From the NCBI GenBank assembly GCA_944322325.1, contig CALUOQ010000003.1:124001-188000 (forward strand): DNA of 64,000 bases, written 5' to 3'. The position numbers were made by a program, and so were the translations under genes. How positions within the stretch are numbered: position 1 is the stretch's first letter; the number at the start of each line of letters is the position of its first letter. Below, one piece after another: positions 9,461 to 17,387 of the stretch. The DNA is from an uncultured Alloprevotella sp. Lineage in GTDB: Bacteria > Bacteroidota > Bacteroidia > Bacteroidales > Bacteroidaceae. Under the pieces are notes generated by a model, which saw only the letters and a list, made by a program, of their open reading frames with translations, did not search any database and was not told the DNA's origin.

Positions 9461-9565
9461 CCTGTCGCAGCGATAGAAAATCCTGTCGCTGCGATAGGAT
9501 TTTCTGTCGTAGTCCCCGTAAAAACTGTCGCTGCGGTAGTTTTTACGGGGACAGCACTTGTTTTT
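9461..9565. repeat. Composite palindromic element A (two consecutive hairpins)
   Basis: Hairpin 1 pairs 9471-9488 with 9492-9509 (18 pairs, loop CTG). Hairpin 2 pairs 9512-9530 with 9534-9552 (19 pairs, loop CTG). In both stems the only non-Watson-Crick pairs are two G-T pairs, which are allowed wobbles in plus-strand RNA. The stems differ in sequence (AGAAAATCCT core versus CCCCGTAAAAAC core) but share the inner GTCG-CTG-CG end. A T-run (9560-9565) follows hairpin 2. It belongs to a six-member family in this window. The rest of 9160-9592 holds two promoter-like boxes and no gene. Confidence 0.85.
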
Positions 9566-9592
9566 CGGGCCGGGCGGGCAGGCGGTGCGGCC

Positions 9593-11749
9593 CTACCAGC
9601 CGTTGAATAGGTTGAGGGAGAACTTGGCGCCGAAGGCCACGCCGGCGCCGTTGGCAGCGCTGACGAAGGCGGCGGCGTTGAACAGGTGGGTGGTGAAGCC
9701 GTAACCCAGTTCGGCATAGGGCTGGAGGGCGTGGACGGAAAGCAGGTTGCAGTAAACGCTCTCCTTTTGGATGTAGTTCGAGAGGTACTTGATGCGCGAG
9801 AAGAGTAGCATGGGGCTTTCGTAGGCGGCGCAGAAGCGCACGTAGTAGGGCGACTCGTTGTACCAGCGCGAGTCGAGCAGCTGGAACTGGCCGAGCAGGT
9901 CGTCGTCCCAGCCGATGGGCATGTTGTTGTCGCGGAAGTTGTCAAAGTCGACGAAGTACGTGTTTTGCTGGTTCGTATAGAGCCCGGCGCCGAGGCGGAA
10001 GTAGAGCGAGCGCAGGGCGTAGAGGCGCAGGCGGTAGCGCACGTCGGCTTCCCAGCGTTCGTACTCCGCCTGGCAGTGGCCCCAGCGCAGGCCACGCTCG
10101 TAGTCGACCATGAAGGTGGGCCAGGCCGAGCGCAGGGGCACGCGGCGGTGGCCGTCGCGGTAGTAGTAGGTGCCGGGCGTCCATTCGACATGCACGTGGG
10201 GGGCGACGCTGCGCAGATGGCGGGCCATGCCGCTCTGGGCCGCCACGTCGTTCCAGCCGCGCAGGGTGCGTTTGTGGAAACGCATACCGGCCCGCAGGTA
10301 GAGGCCCACGACGGGTTCGAACTCGACGGCGCCTTGGGCGTAGAAGTCGCGGTAGTAGTGGAAATCGAAGCGGTCGAAGACGTGGATGAGGGTGTCGTAG
10401 TCGGTGACGCCTTCGAGTGCCTGGCGCACGGCGTCGGCCTGGTCGCTGTTGTAGATGATGTTGCCGTTTCCCGTCTCGACGTACAGGCGGCCGCCCAGCT
10501 CGGGGAGGAACAGCAGGGAGGCCGGTACGCGCCAGTAGAACTGCCGCTGCTTGAAGTTGTAGCCGGCGCGCAGTTCGGCCGAAGCCGCCGCGTCGCGCGG
10601 CAGGGACAGGTTGGCCTGGAGGCGCGTCTGGAGGCTGAAACCCTTGGAGCGGCTCCATTGGAACATGGACGGCGTGAGTAGGGGCGGGAGCTCGAGGCTG
10701 GCGCGTCCGGCGGCGCCGAGGCTGTGGCTGTCGAAGAGGACGTCCTCCGTGCGCGGCGTCAGGATGCGGCGTGAGGGCTTCGCCTTGGGCGCGGGAGGGG
10801 GTGTGAGGGTATCGGCGTAGAGGGCGGTCAGCCGGTCGCCGAGGGGGTAGGGCCGTATGCTGTCGAAGAAGGCGCGGTCGGTGCGCATACGGGTGGTGTC
10901 GGTCTTCAGGTGGTTCTGTTCGGTCAGGTCGTAGCCCTCGGGGCTGACCGGCGGCTGCGGCGTGGAGGGGGCGACGATGAGGCTGTCGTAGCGGATGCGC
11001 GCGCCGAAAGTGCCGTCGATGCGGTTGCCCAGCAGTTTGAGACGCGTGGTGAAGTTGAGGCGTTCGGGCAGGAGGGAGAGCTGTCCGTCGCGGCCCAGCC
11101 GGCCCGAGAAGCGCAGGCGCGTCATGTCGTAGTAGCCCGAGAGGTCGAAACGCCGCACGCCGCCCGTGCGCTGCGCAACCTCAATGTAGCCCTGGACCAG
11201 CTGCGTGTTGTGGAAGCGGGGACGTACTTCAACGTGGTAGAGCGTGTCGCCGTTGGCGGCGGCGTAGCGGTAGAGGGTGTGGTAGGAGTAAAACTTACGG
11301 TTGCGGGCGTGGGCCGGCGAGAGGATGCGCCCCGTCAGCAGGGTGGCGTCGTAGAAGGACAGGTTGACATTGTCCGAGATGCGCGGCGCAATGGTGTGCA
11401 GCTGGGGCAGGGTGCTGTGGAGGGCCAGGACTTTCTGGTCGATGGTGCCGGGGTAGTCGTAGCGGAAGCGGAGCAGCGCTTCGCCGCCGTAGTCGTGCTG
11501 GCCGCGCTCGAGGGCAAAGAGGCCGGGCACGTACTTGCACACGATGTTGCGCCGGCGGGTGTCCAACCGGAAGCGCAGGTAAACCTCGGACTCGAAGGCG
11601 GCGAGGCGGTAGCCGTTGCGCTCGACGTAGGTGAACACCTGGTGCATGAGCGAGTCGGTGAAGTCGGTCGGCGCACCGCGTGCCGCGCCCCCGCCGGCGA
11701 AGAGGGCGGCGAAGACGAGTAGCAGGGCGGCAATCGGCAGGCGGGGCAT
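9593..11749 (-). CDS. DUF5686-type outer-membrane protein
   Basis: 718 residues from the ATG at 11749. The frame is open far upstream, but that part overlaps the RelA gene in another frame and has no family likeness, while MPRLPIAALLLVFAALFAGG is a good signal peptide. The middle and C-terminal parts have the alternating aromatic pattern of a beta-barrel (YRLGAGLYTNQQ-like stretches) and end in a short strand, FGAKFSLNLFNGW, as outer-membrane barrels do. The overall layout matches Bacteroidota DUF5686 proteins: a carboxypeptidase-like N-terminal region, then a barrel. The biochemical role is unknown. It starts 16 bases after the stop of the RelA-type gene, so the two are probably co-transcribed. 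Confidence 0.65.
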   Translation of the reverse strand: MPRLPIAALLLVFAALFAGGGAARGAPTDFTDSLMHQVFTYVERNGYRLAAFESEVYLRFRLDTRRRNIVCKYVPGLFALERGQHDYGGEALLRFRYDYPGTIDQKVLALHSTLPQLHTIAPRISDNVNLSFYDATLLTGRILSPAHARNRKFYSYHTLYRYAAANGDTLYHVEVRPRFHNTQLVQGYIEVAQRTGGVRRFDLSGYYDMTRLRFSGRLGRDGQLSLLPERLNFTTRLKLLGNRIDGTFGARIRYDSLIVAPSTPQPPVSPEGYDLTEQNHLKTDTTRMRTDRAFFDSIRPYPLGDRLTALYADTLTPPPAPKAKPSRRILTPRTEDVLFDSHSLGAAGRASLELPPLLTPSMFQWSRSKGFSLQTRLQANLSLPRDAAASAELRAGYNFKQRQFYWRVPASLLFLPELGGRLYVETGNGNIIYNSDQADAVRQALEGVTDYDTLIHVFDRFDFHYYRDFYAQGAVEFEPVVGLYLRAGMRFHKRTLRGWNDVAAQSGMARHLRSVAPHVHVEWTPGTYYYRDGHRRVPLRSAWPTFMVDYERGLRWGHCQAEYERWEADVRYRLRLYALRSLYFRLGAGLYTNQQNTYFVDFDNFRDNNMPIGWDDDLLGQFQLLDSRWYNESPYYVRFCAAYESPMLLFSRIKYLSNYIQKESVYCNLLSVHALQPYAELGYGFTTHLFNAAAFVSAANGAGVAFGAKFSLNLFNGW

Positions 11750-11765
11750 GGCGGAGGAGGCGGGG

Positions 11766-13979
11766 TCAGTTGCGCGTGACAGTCTTGATGCCGCGCACGG
11801 TGCGCAGTTTGCGGAGCAGCGCTTCGAGCACGTGGGTGTCGTCGACCATGACGGTGAGGATGCCCGAGAAAAGGCCGTCGTGGGAGTCGATGCTGATAGC
11901 GCGCAGGTTGACGTGGGCTTCCTTGCTGATAATGGAGGTGAGGTTGTTGACCACGCCCAGGTCGTCGTGGCCCACGACGCGCAGCGTGATGGCGTACTGC
12001 TGGTTGCCCTTGCCGGCCCAGCGGGCACGGACGATGCGATAGCCGAAGCGTTCGCGCAGGGCAGGGGCGTTGGGGCAGTCGTTGCGGTGAATCTTGATGC
12101 CGCCGCCGGCCGTGACGAAGCCAAAGACGTCGTCGCCGTAGACGGGGCGACAGCAGCGGGCCAGCTGGAAGTCGATGCCCTTGAGGTTCTGGTCGATGAC
12201 GAGGACGTCGTCGTCGCTGGCGTGGGGCTGATGGGCCTCGGCCTCGAACGTGTACTCCTCGGCGCTGCGCGTAGCGGGGCGGTCGAGCTGGTTGTGCTCG
12301 TAACGCAGCAGTTCGACGTAGCGCTCGATGAGCTCGTTGGTGTTGAGGCGTTCTTCGGCCAGCGCCTTGTAGAACTCGTTGGCTTCCTTGAAACCGCTTT
12401 TCCGTACGAGGGCGCTGATGGCGCTTTCGTCCCACTCGATTTTCCGGTTCTTCAGTTTGCGCTCGAGCTGCTCGCGGGCCATGAGGCCCTCCTTGGCCTG
12501 CTGCTCCTTGACGGCCTGACGTATCTTGGAGCGGGCGCGGCCCGACACGACGTAGGCGGTCCACTCCATCTTGGGGCTCTGGGTGTTTGAGGTGAGCACT
12601 TCGACGGTGTCGCCGCTGGCCAGGGGTTGGCGCATGGGGACGTTGCGCCCGTTGATGCGCCCGCCGATACAGCGGTTGCCTACGTTGGAGTGGATGTGAT
12701 AGGCGAAGTCGAGGACTGTGGCACCCTTGGGAAACTTGAGCACGTCGCCTTTGGGCGTGAAGACGTACACCTCGTCGTCGTTGAGCCCCGTCTTGAACTG
12801 GTCCATCAGTTGCAGGTCGTCGCCGGCTTCGAGGGCGCTGCGTATGTTGGCGAGCCAGTCGTCCACGGAACTGTCGCCGGCACGCACGCCCTTATAGCGC
12901 CAGTGGGCGGCCAGGCCGTGCTCGGCGATTTCGTCCATGCGCGTGGTGCGTATCTGAACCTCGACCCATTTGTTCTCGGGGCCGAGCACGGTGATGTGCA
13001 GGCTTTCGTATCCGTTGCTCTTGGGGATACTGAGCCAGTCGCGCAGGCGTTTGGGGTTGGGCTGATAGCGGTCGGTGATGAGGCTGTACGCTTGCCAGCA
13101 CTGTAGCTTCTCCTTTTCGGGCGGGGCATCGATGATGATGCGGATGGCGAACAGATCGTACACGCCCTCAAACGGGCAACGCTGCTTCTTCATCTTTTGC
13201 CAGATGGAGTGAATGCTTTTTGTGCGGCCCTTCATGTGGAAACGCAGACCGGCGGCAGTGAGCATCTCCTCGATAGGGGCGATGAAGCGGGCGATGTAGG
13301 CGTCGCGCGCGGCCTTGGTGGCGTTGAGCTTGTCCTTGATGTGGTAGTAGGCGTCGTGCTCGAGGTATTTCAGCGAGAGGTCCTCGAGCTCGCTCTTGAG
13401 CTTGTAGAGGCCCAGCTTGTGGGCCAGGGGCGCGTAGAGGTAGGCCGCCTCGGTCGAGGCGCTGCGCACGGCTTCGGTGTTGGGGTTGTCCTTGATGCGG
13501 CGCATGAGGTTGACGCGGCTGGCTATAATGAGCAGCACGACGCGCATGTCCTCGGCGAACGATACGAGCAAGTTGCGGAAGTTCTCGCTCTGTATGCTGG
13601 GCGTCTTTTCGTAGAGCTGGCCGACGCGGCGAAGGCCGTGGAGCACCGAGACGACGCCTGGGCCGAACGTGACGCCGACGGGGGCAAGGTCGGCATCGGG
13701 GGAGAGGCCGGGGGCGAGCAGGCAGGCCGTGAGGGCGTCGCCGCGCAGGCCGATGTCCGATGCGGCGATGAGGGCGGTCTGTAGCGAGCTGACGACGGGG
13801 TTCAGCCCGAAGGGGTCGCGCGACAGGGTGCCGGCCGCAGCTGATTGGCTCAGGAGGTTGCGTATGGCGCGATAGCGCCGGCTGTCAATGAGAGTGGGGT
13901 CCTGTTCGGCCACCTGGCGCACGAGGGCCGGCAGGAGCGTGCGCTCGTCGGGAGTGAAAAAGGAACGGTTCTCTGCCAT
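11766..13979 (-). CDS. relA: RelA/SpoT-family (p)ppGpp synthetase with degenerate hydrolase domain
   Basis: 737 residues from the ATG at 13979; a longer frame exists but runs through the promoter box. The synthetase domain is intact: GRTKSIHS at 251-258, YDLFAIRII at 274-282, RLRDWLS at 311-317 and NGYESLH at 322-328, then EVQIRT and MDEIAEHGLAAHW. The basic RxRD motif resembles that of bifunctional Rel enzymes rather than the acidic ExDD of E. coli RelA. A TGS domain (DEVYVFTPKGDVLKFPKGAT) and a C-terminal ACT domain follow. In the N-terminal HD domain the metal ligands are gone: the usual LLHDVVEDT is LLAPGLSPD at 87-95, and ADRLHNMRT is ASRVNLMRR at 153-161. I therefore predict synthesis of the alarmone without hydrolysis. 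Another enzyme would have to degrade it. Confidence 0.9.
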   Translation of the reverse strand: MAENRSFFTPDERTLLPALVRQVAEQDPTLIDSRRYRAIRNLLSQSAAAGTLSRDPFGLNPVVSSLQTALIAASDIGLRGDALTACLLAPGLSPDADLAPVGVTFGPGVVSVLHGLRRVGQLYEKTPSIQSENFRNLLVSFAEDMRVVLLIIASRVNLMRRIKDNPNTEAVRSASTEAAYLYAPLAHKLGLYKLKSELEDLSLKYLEHDAYYHIKDKLNATKAARDAYIARFIAPIEEMLTAAGLRFHMKGRTKSIHSIWQKMKKQRCPFEGVYDLFAIRIIIDAPPEKEKLQCWQAYSLITDRYQPNPKRLRDWLSIPKSNGYESLHITVLGPENKWVEVQIRTTRMDEIAEHGLAAHWRYKGVRAGDSSVDDWLANIRSALEAGDDLQLMDQFKTGLNDDEVYVFTPKGDVLKFPKGATVLDFAYHIHSNVGNRCIGGRINGRNVPMRQPLASGDTVEVLTSNTQSPKMEWTAYVVSGRARSKIRQAVKEQQAKEGLMAREQLERKLKNRKIEWDESAISALVRKSGFKEANEFYKALAEERLNTNELIERYVELLRYEHNQLDRPATRSAEEYTFEAEAHQPHASDDDVLVIDQNLKGIDFQLARCCRPVYGDDVFGFVTAGGGIKIHRNDCPNAPALRERFGYRIVRARWAGKGNQQYAITLRVVGHDDLGVVNNLTSIISKEAHVNLRAISIDSHDGLFSGILTVMVDDTHVLEALLRKLRTVRGIKTVTRN

Positions 13980-13996
13980 AGGAGTAACGTTTTGGA

Positions 13997-14004
13997 CAAA
14001 AGTA
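13997..14004 (-). promoter_or_regulatory. Promoter -7 box (TACTTTTG) for relA
   Basis: The box lies 18 bases upstream of the ATG at 13979, so the leader is only a few bases long. Its position supports the shorter start of the gene. Confidence 0.6.
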
Positions 14005-14127
14005 CGGTTTTTTCGGCAATGTGTATCACCTTGAGCAGTGAAAATCGGTTGAAACGTTGTTCGTAGCGTCCGGACGGCCTCGGGAGCGACGGCGTGCATC
14101 GTCTCCGAACGGGGGAGCGAAGCAGAA

Positions 14128-14165
14128 GCCCCGTCGGATTCCTGTGGGGGAGCATCCGGCGGGGC
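14128..14165 (-). terminator. Terminator after the first tandem sulfatase
   Basis: A 12-pair stem (14128-14139 with 14154-14165, one G-T pair) lies just past the stop codon at 14192 on the minus strand and is followed by a T-rich stretch. Sequence from here to the relA promoter (14005-14127) shows no gene. Confidence 0.6.
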
Positions 14166-14191
14166 TGGAGTGGGCGGGAGTGCCTGCGTGG

Positions 14192-15712
14192 TTACGGCAG
14201 GGTAACCTTGAAGAGGCTGCTCTCGGTGTGTGCCTCGCGGATAATCCGCTTCATCTGGTTCAGGATGGTGGGGTACTGACGCGATACGTCCTTGTCCTCG
14301 TGCACATCGTTGGCCAAGTCGAAGAGCTTGCAGGTGCCGTTCTGCACGACGAGCTTCCAGTCGCCCTGACGTACGCCCAGCATGTTCGTCTCGTGGAACT
14401 CCCAGTACAGGTAGTCGTGTTTCACCTGCTCGTCGGGCTTGCCCATGAGCGTGGGGTAGAACGAGATGCCGTCGAAGTAGTCGTTTTCGAGATTCTTGTT
14501 GCGGAAAGCGTCCGGGTAGCCGGTGATGCCGGCCAAGTCGCAGAAGGTGGGCATCAGGTCGTAGAAGGCGAGCTGGTGGTCGGATACGGCACCGGCCTGA
14601 ATCTTGCCCGGCCAGCGTACAATGAACGGCACGCGGATACCACCTTCGTAGGTGCTGCGTTTCTTACCCTGCAAAAGTCCGTCGCGGTTGAAGAAGTCGG
14701 GGTCGGCGCCGCCTTCCTCGTGCGGACCGTTGTCGGAGGTAAAGATGACGATGGTGTTGTCGTCAAGGCCTTTGTCCTTGAGTTTCGCGAGAATCTCGCC
14801 GACATAAGCGTCGAGGCGCGTGATCATACCGGCAAACTGGGCGTGGGCGATGTCGGTGGGGTTGTAGCGCGAACCCTGGCTGCCGGCGAAGCTCTTTTCG
14901 ACGCAGAAGTGACCCTTGTAGGCCTGGAGAATGGAGTCGTCGGGCTGGATGAGCTCGGCGTGGGGCAGGGTGTACGTGAAGATGCCGAAGAAGGGCTGGT
15001 CGTCGCTCTGCTTGTCAATCCATTCGAGCGCCTTCTGATGGATGAGGTCGGCGGAGTACTGCGGGCGGAGTTCGTAGCCGTCACCGTACATCGGGTGCTT
15101 GATGTTCTCCTCCAAGGTGACACGCTTGACCTCCGTGTCGCCACGCGAACGGCTGTATTCGTTCAGGAAGTTGGGGTAGTACAAGTGGGCCTGGAACTGG
15201 CAGATGAAGCCGTAGTACTCGTCAATTCCGCGCTTGTCGGGTGTGGAGACAGAACCCTCGTAGCCGCCGGCCCATTTGCCGAACATGCCCGTGGTGTAGC
15301 CGTTCTGCTTCATGATCTCGGGCAGGATGATGTGGTCGGGGTCGTAGGGCTCCTGTCCGACGAGGGCGTAGTCAACATTGTCGCCATACTTCACGGTATT
15401 GTTGCCGCTCCAATACTCCTTGTTGCCGCGCACGTGCGTGTGGCCGGAGTGTTGGCCGGTCATGAACGTGGCGCGCGAAGGGGCAGATACGGGGCTGCCG
15501 GCATAGGCTTGGGTGAAGCGCATACCCTCAGCGGCCATCTGGTCGATGTGGGGAGTGGCGATGTACATCTGGCCGTAGCAGCCGAGGTCCCCGTAGCCCA
15601 TGTCGTCGCACATTATATAAATAATGTTGGGCTTTGCGTTTGTGCCCTGCGCGTTGACTGCTGCGACGGCCAGCGCGGTGCAACCGAATAGGAAAAGTTT
15701 CTTGTTATTCAT
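14192..15712 (-). CDS. Secreted sulfatase (family S1, serine type), tandem copy 1
   Basis: 506 residues with a signal peptide ending near AVNAQG. KPNIIYIMCDDMGYGDLGCY carries the metal-binding start, and the signature is S-A-P-S-R at 76-80, with Ser76 the predicted formylglycine precursor. GKWAGGYEGS and FTSDNGPHEEGG supply further active-site segments. The N-terminus is collinear with the next gene upstream, with Ser76 at the same residue number in both, and most of the length is very similar, so these are tandem paralogs. The closest textbook relatives are arylsulfatase A-type enzymes; the substrate is unknown. A gap of 115 bases separates the copies, with no clear promoter in it, so read-through from upstream is possible. 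Confidence 0.9.
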   Translation of the reverse strand: MNNKKLFLFGCTALAVAAVNAQGTNAKPNIIYIMCDDMGYGDLGCYGQMYIATPHIDQMAAEGMRFTQAYAGSPVSAPSRATFMTGQHSGHTHVRGNKEYWSGNNTVKYGDNVDYALVGQEPYDPDHIILPEIMKQNGYTTGMFGKWAGGYEGSVSTPDKRGIDEYYGFICQFQAHLYYPNFLNEYSRSRGDTEVKRVTLEENIKHPMYGDGYELRPQYSADLIHQKALEWIDKQSDDQPFFGIFTYTLPHAELIQPDDSILQAYKGHFCVEKSFAGSQGSRYNPTDIAHAQFAGMITRLDAYVGEILAKLKDKGLDDNTIVIFTSDNGPHEEGGADPDFFNRDGLLQGKKRSTYEGGIRVPFIVRWPGKIQAGAVSDHQLAFYDLMPTFCDLAGITGYPDAFRNKNLENDYFDGISFYPTLMGKPDEQVKHDYLYWEFHETNMLGVRQGDWKLVVQNGTCKLFDLANDVHEDKDVSRQYPTILNQMKRIIREAHTESSLFKVTLP

Positions 15713-15827
15713 GAGTACTGTTGTTTTCGTTCTGAAAGTAATGTCACGTTTGATAATCTATGTCAGGGAAGAGAGCTGTACTCTCCTTGTGGAGTGAGTG
15801 TCTCCCCCTGTGGGTCGTGCGGCTTTG

Positions 15828-17360
15828 TCAGCGTGGCATAGTGATGGGGAAAGTGGGATTGTCGACGTGTTCCTTGCGAATGATGCTTTTCAGTTCGTTC
15901 AGCACCTTGGGGTTGCGCGACGCGACGTCCCTGTCCTCGTGTAGGTCGTTGGCCAGGTCGTAAAGGCGTGACTGTCCGTTTTGTACGACGAGCTTCCAGT
16001 CCCCTTTTCGTACGGCCAGCATTTGCGTAGTGTTGAACTCCCAGTACAGGTATTCGTGTTTCACTTGCTTGTCGGGCTGTCCCATTAGGGTGGGGTAGAT
16101 GGAGATGCCGTCGAAGTAGTCTGTCTCGCCGGCTTCGGTTTTCGCTTTGTTACGGAATGCGTCGGGGTATCCAGTGATGCCGGCTACGTCGCAAAACGTA
16201 GGCATCAGGTCATAGAACGCGAACTGCAAGTCAGAAACGGCTCCTGCCTGAATCTTTCCCGGCCAGCGTGCGATAAACGGCACGCGGATGCCCCCTTCAT
16301 GGGTACTTTGCTTGATGCCGCGCAGCAGGCCGTCGCGGTTGAAGAAGTCCGGGTCGGCTCCTCCTTCCTCGTGCGGGCCATTGTCTGAAGTAAAGATGAC
16401 AATGGTGTTCTCCTCCAGTCCTTTTTCCTTGAGCTTGGTCAGAATCTCGCCGACGTAGGCATCAAGTCGCGTAATCATGGCCGCGAACTGCGCGTGGCCG
16501 ATGTCCGTCGGATGGTAGCGCGACCCTTCGTCGCCACCGCTGTTCTCTTCGCAGAAAAGTCCTTTGTAGGCGAGCAGGATGCTGTCGTTGGGCTGATAGA
16601 GTTCGGCGTGCGGCAACGTGTAGGTCAGGAATCCCGCGAACGGCGTCCCGGCCTGTTGTTTGTCCAGCCATTCCAACGCTTTCTGATGGATGAGGTCGCC
16701 GGAATACTGGGTGCGTTTCTCGTACTCGGTTCCGGTCATGCCGTGCTGAACATTCTCTTCGAGCGTAATGCGGGAGACGCAGGTATCGCCGGCGGAGCGG
16801 CTGTAGCTGTTCAGAAAGTTCGGGTAGTAGGCATGGGCCTGGAACTGGCAGATGTAGCCGTAGAACTCGTCGATGCCACGCTTGTCGGGGGTTGAGGCGG
16901 AGCCTTCGTACCCGGCGCCCCACTTCCCGAACAGTCCTGTCGTATAGCCGTTTTGCTTCAGGATTTCGGGAATGATGATGTGCTCGGGATCCAAGGGTTC
17001 TTGTCCGACGAGGGAATAATCCTTGTTTACGCCGTAGTCCACCATCGTCGTGCCCGACCAGTATTCCTTGTTGCTGCGGATGTGTGTGTGGCCGGTGTGT
17101 TGTCCGGTCCAGAACGTGGCGCGCGAGGGCGCCGACACAGGACTGCCGGAGTAGGCTTGCGTGAAGCGCATTCCTTCCGCCGCCATTTGGTCGAGGTGAG
17201 GCGTGGCAATCAGTTGCTGCCCATAGCATCCCAAGTCGCCGTATCCCATGTCATCGCAGAGGATGAAGAGGATGTTGGGCTTCTCTGTGCTGTTTTGGGC
17301 GTTAGCAGAGAGGCCGAGTGCCGCGCTGCAACTGAGAAGGATGAACTTGTTTTTGTTCAT
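15828..17360 (-). CDS. Secreted sulfatase (family S1, serine type), tandem copy 2
   Basis: 510 residues with a signal peptide (MNKNKFILLSCSAALGLSAN). The signature S-A-P-S-R is at 76-80 and the metal motif is LFILCDDMGYGDLGCY. Compared with copy 1, the protein carries a few extra residues in the loop KAKTEAGETDYFDG and differs at the substrate-facing stretch after GHTHIRSNKEYW, so a related but not identical substrate is plausible. It stands 27 bases after the stop of the GEVED-type secreted protein, in the same direction, and so probably shares a transcript with it and the lipoprotein further upstream. Confidence 0.9.
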   Translation of the reverse strand: MNKNKFILLSCSAALGLSANAQNSTEKPNILFILCDDMGYGDLGCYGQQLIATPHLDQMAAEGMRFTQAYSGSPVSAPSRATFWTGQHTGHTHIRSNKEYWSGTTMVDYGVNKDYSLVGQEPLDPEHIIIPEILKQNGYTTGLFGKWGAGYEGSASTPDKRGIDEFYGYICQFQAHAYYPNFLNSYSRSAGDTCVSRITLEENVQHGMTGTEYEKRTQYSGDLIHQKALEWLDKQQAGTPFAGFLTYTLPHAELYQPNDSILLAYKGLFCEENSGGDEGSRYHPTDIGHAQFAAMITRLDAYVGEILTKLKEKGLEENTIVIFTSDNGPHEEGGADPDFFNRDGLLRGIKQSTHEGGIRVPFIARWPGKIQAGAVSDLQFAFYDLMPTFCDVAGITGYPDAFRNKAKTEAGETDYFDGISIYPTLMGQPDKQVKHEYLYWEFNTTQMLAVRKGDWKLVVQNGQSRLYDLANDLHEDRDVASRNPKVLNELKSIIRKEHVDNPTFPITMPR

Positions 17361-17387
17361 GGTCTGGATGTTCTTTTGTCTTTCCTC

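Noticed and set aside
9593-12124. Longer start for the DUF5686 gene at 12124
   Set aside because: The extra 125 residues overlap the end of relA, are Ser/Thr/Ala-rich and hide the signal peptide at 11749.
14057-15691. 544-codon plus-strand frame opposite the first tandem sulfatase
   Set aside because: Shadow of a gene with an intact sulfatase signature; valine- and glycine-rich, with no motif.
15713-15827. Promoter or terminator in the gap between the tandem sulfatases
   Set aside because: Only weak stems around ACTCTCCTTGTGGAGTG and an imperfect TACTTTCA were found; neither meets the standard used for the other sites.
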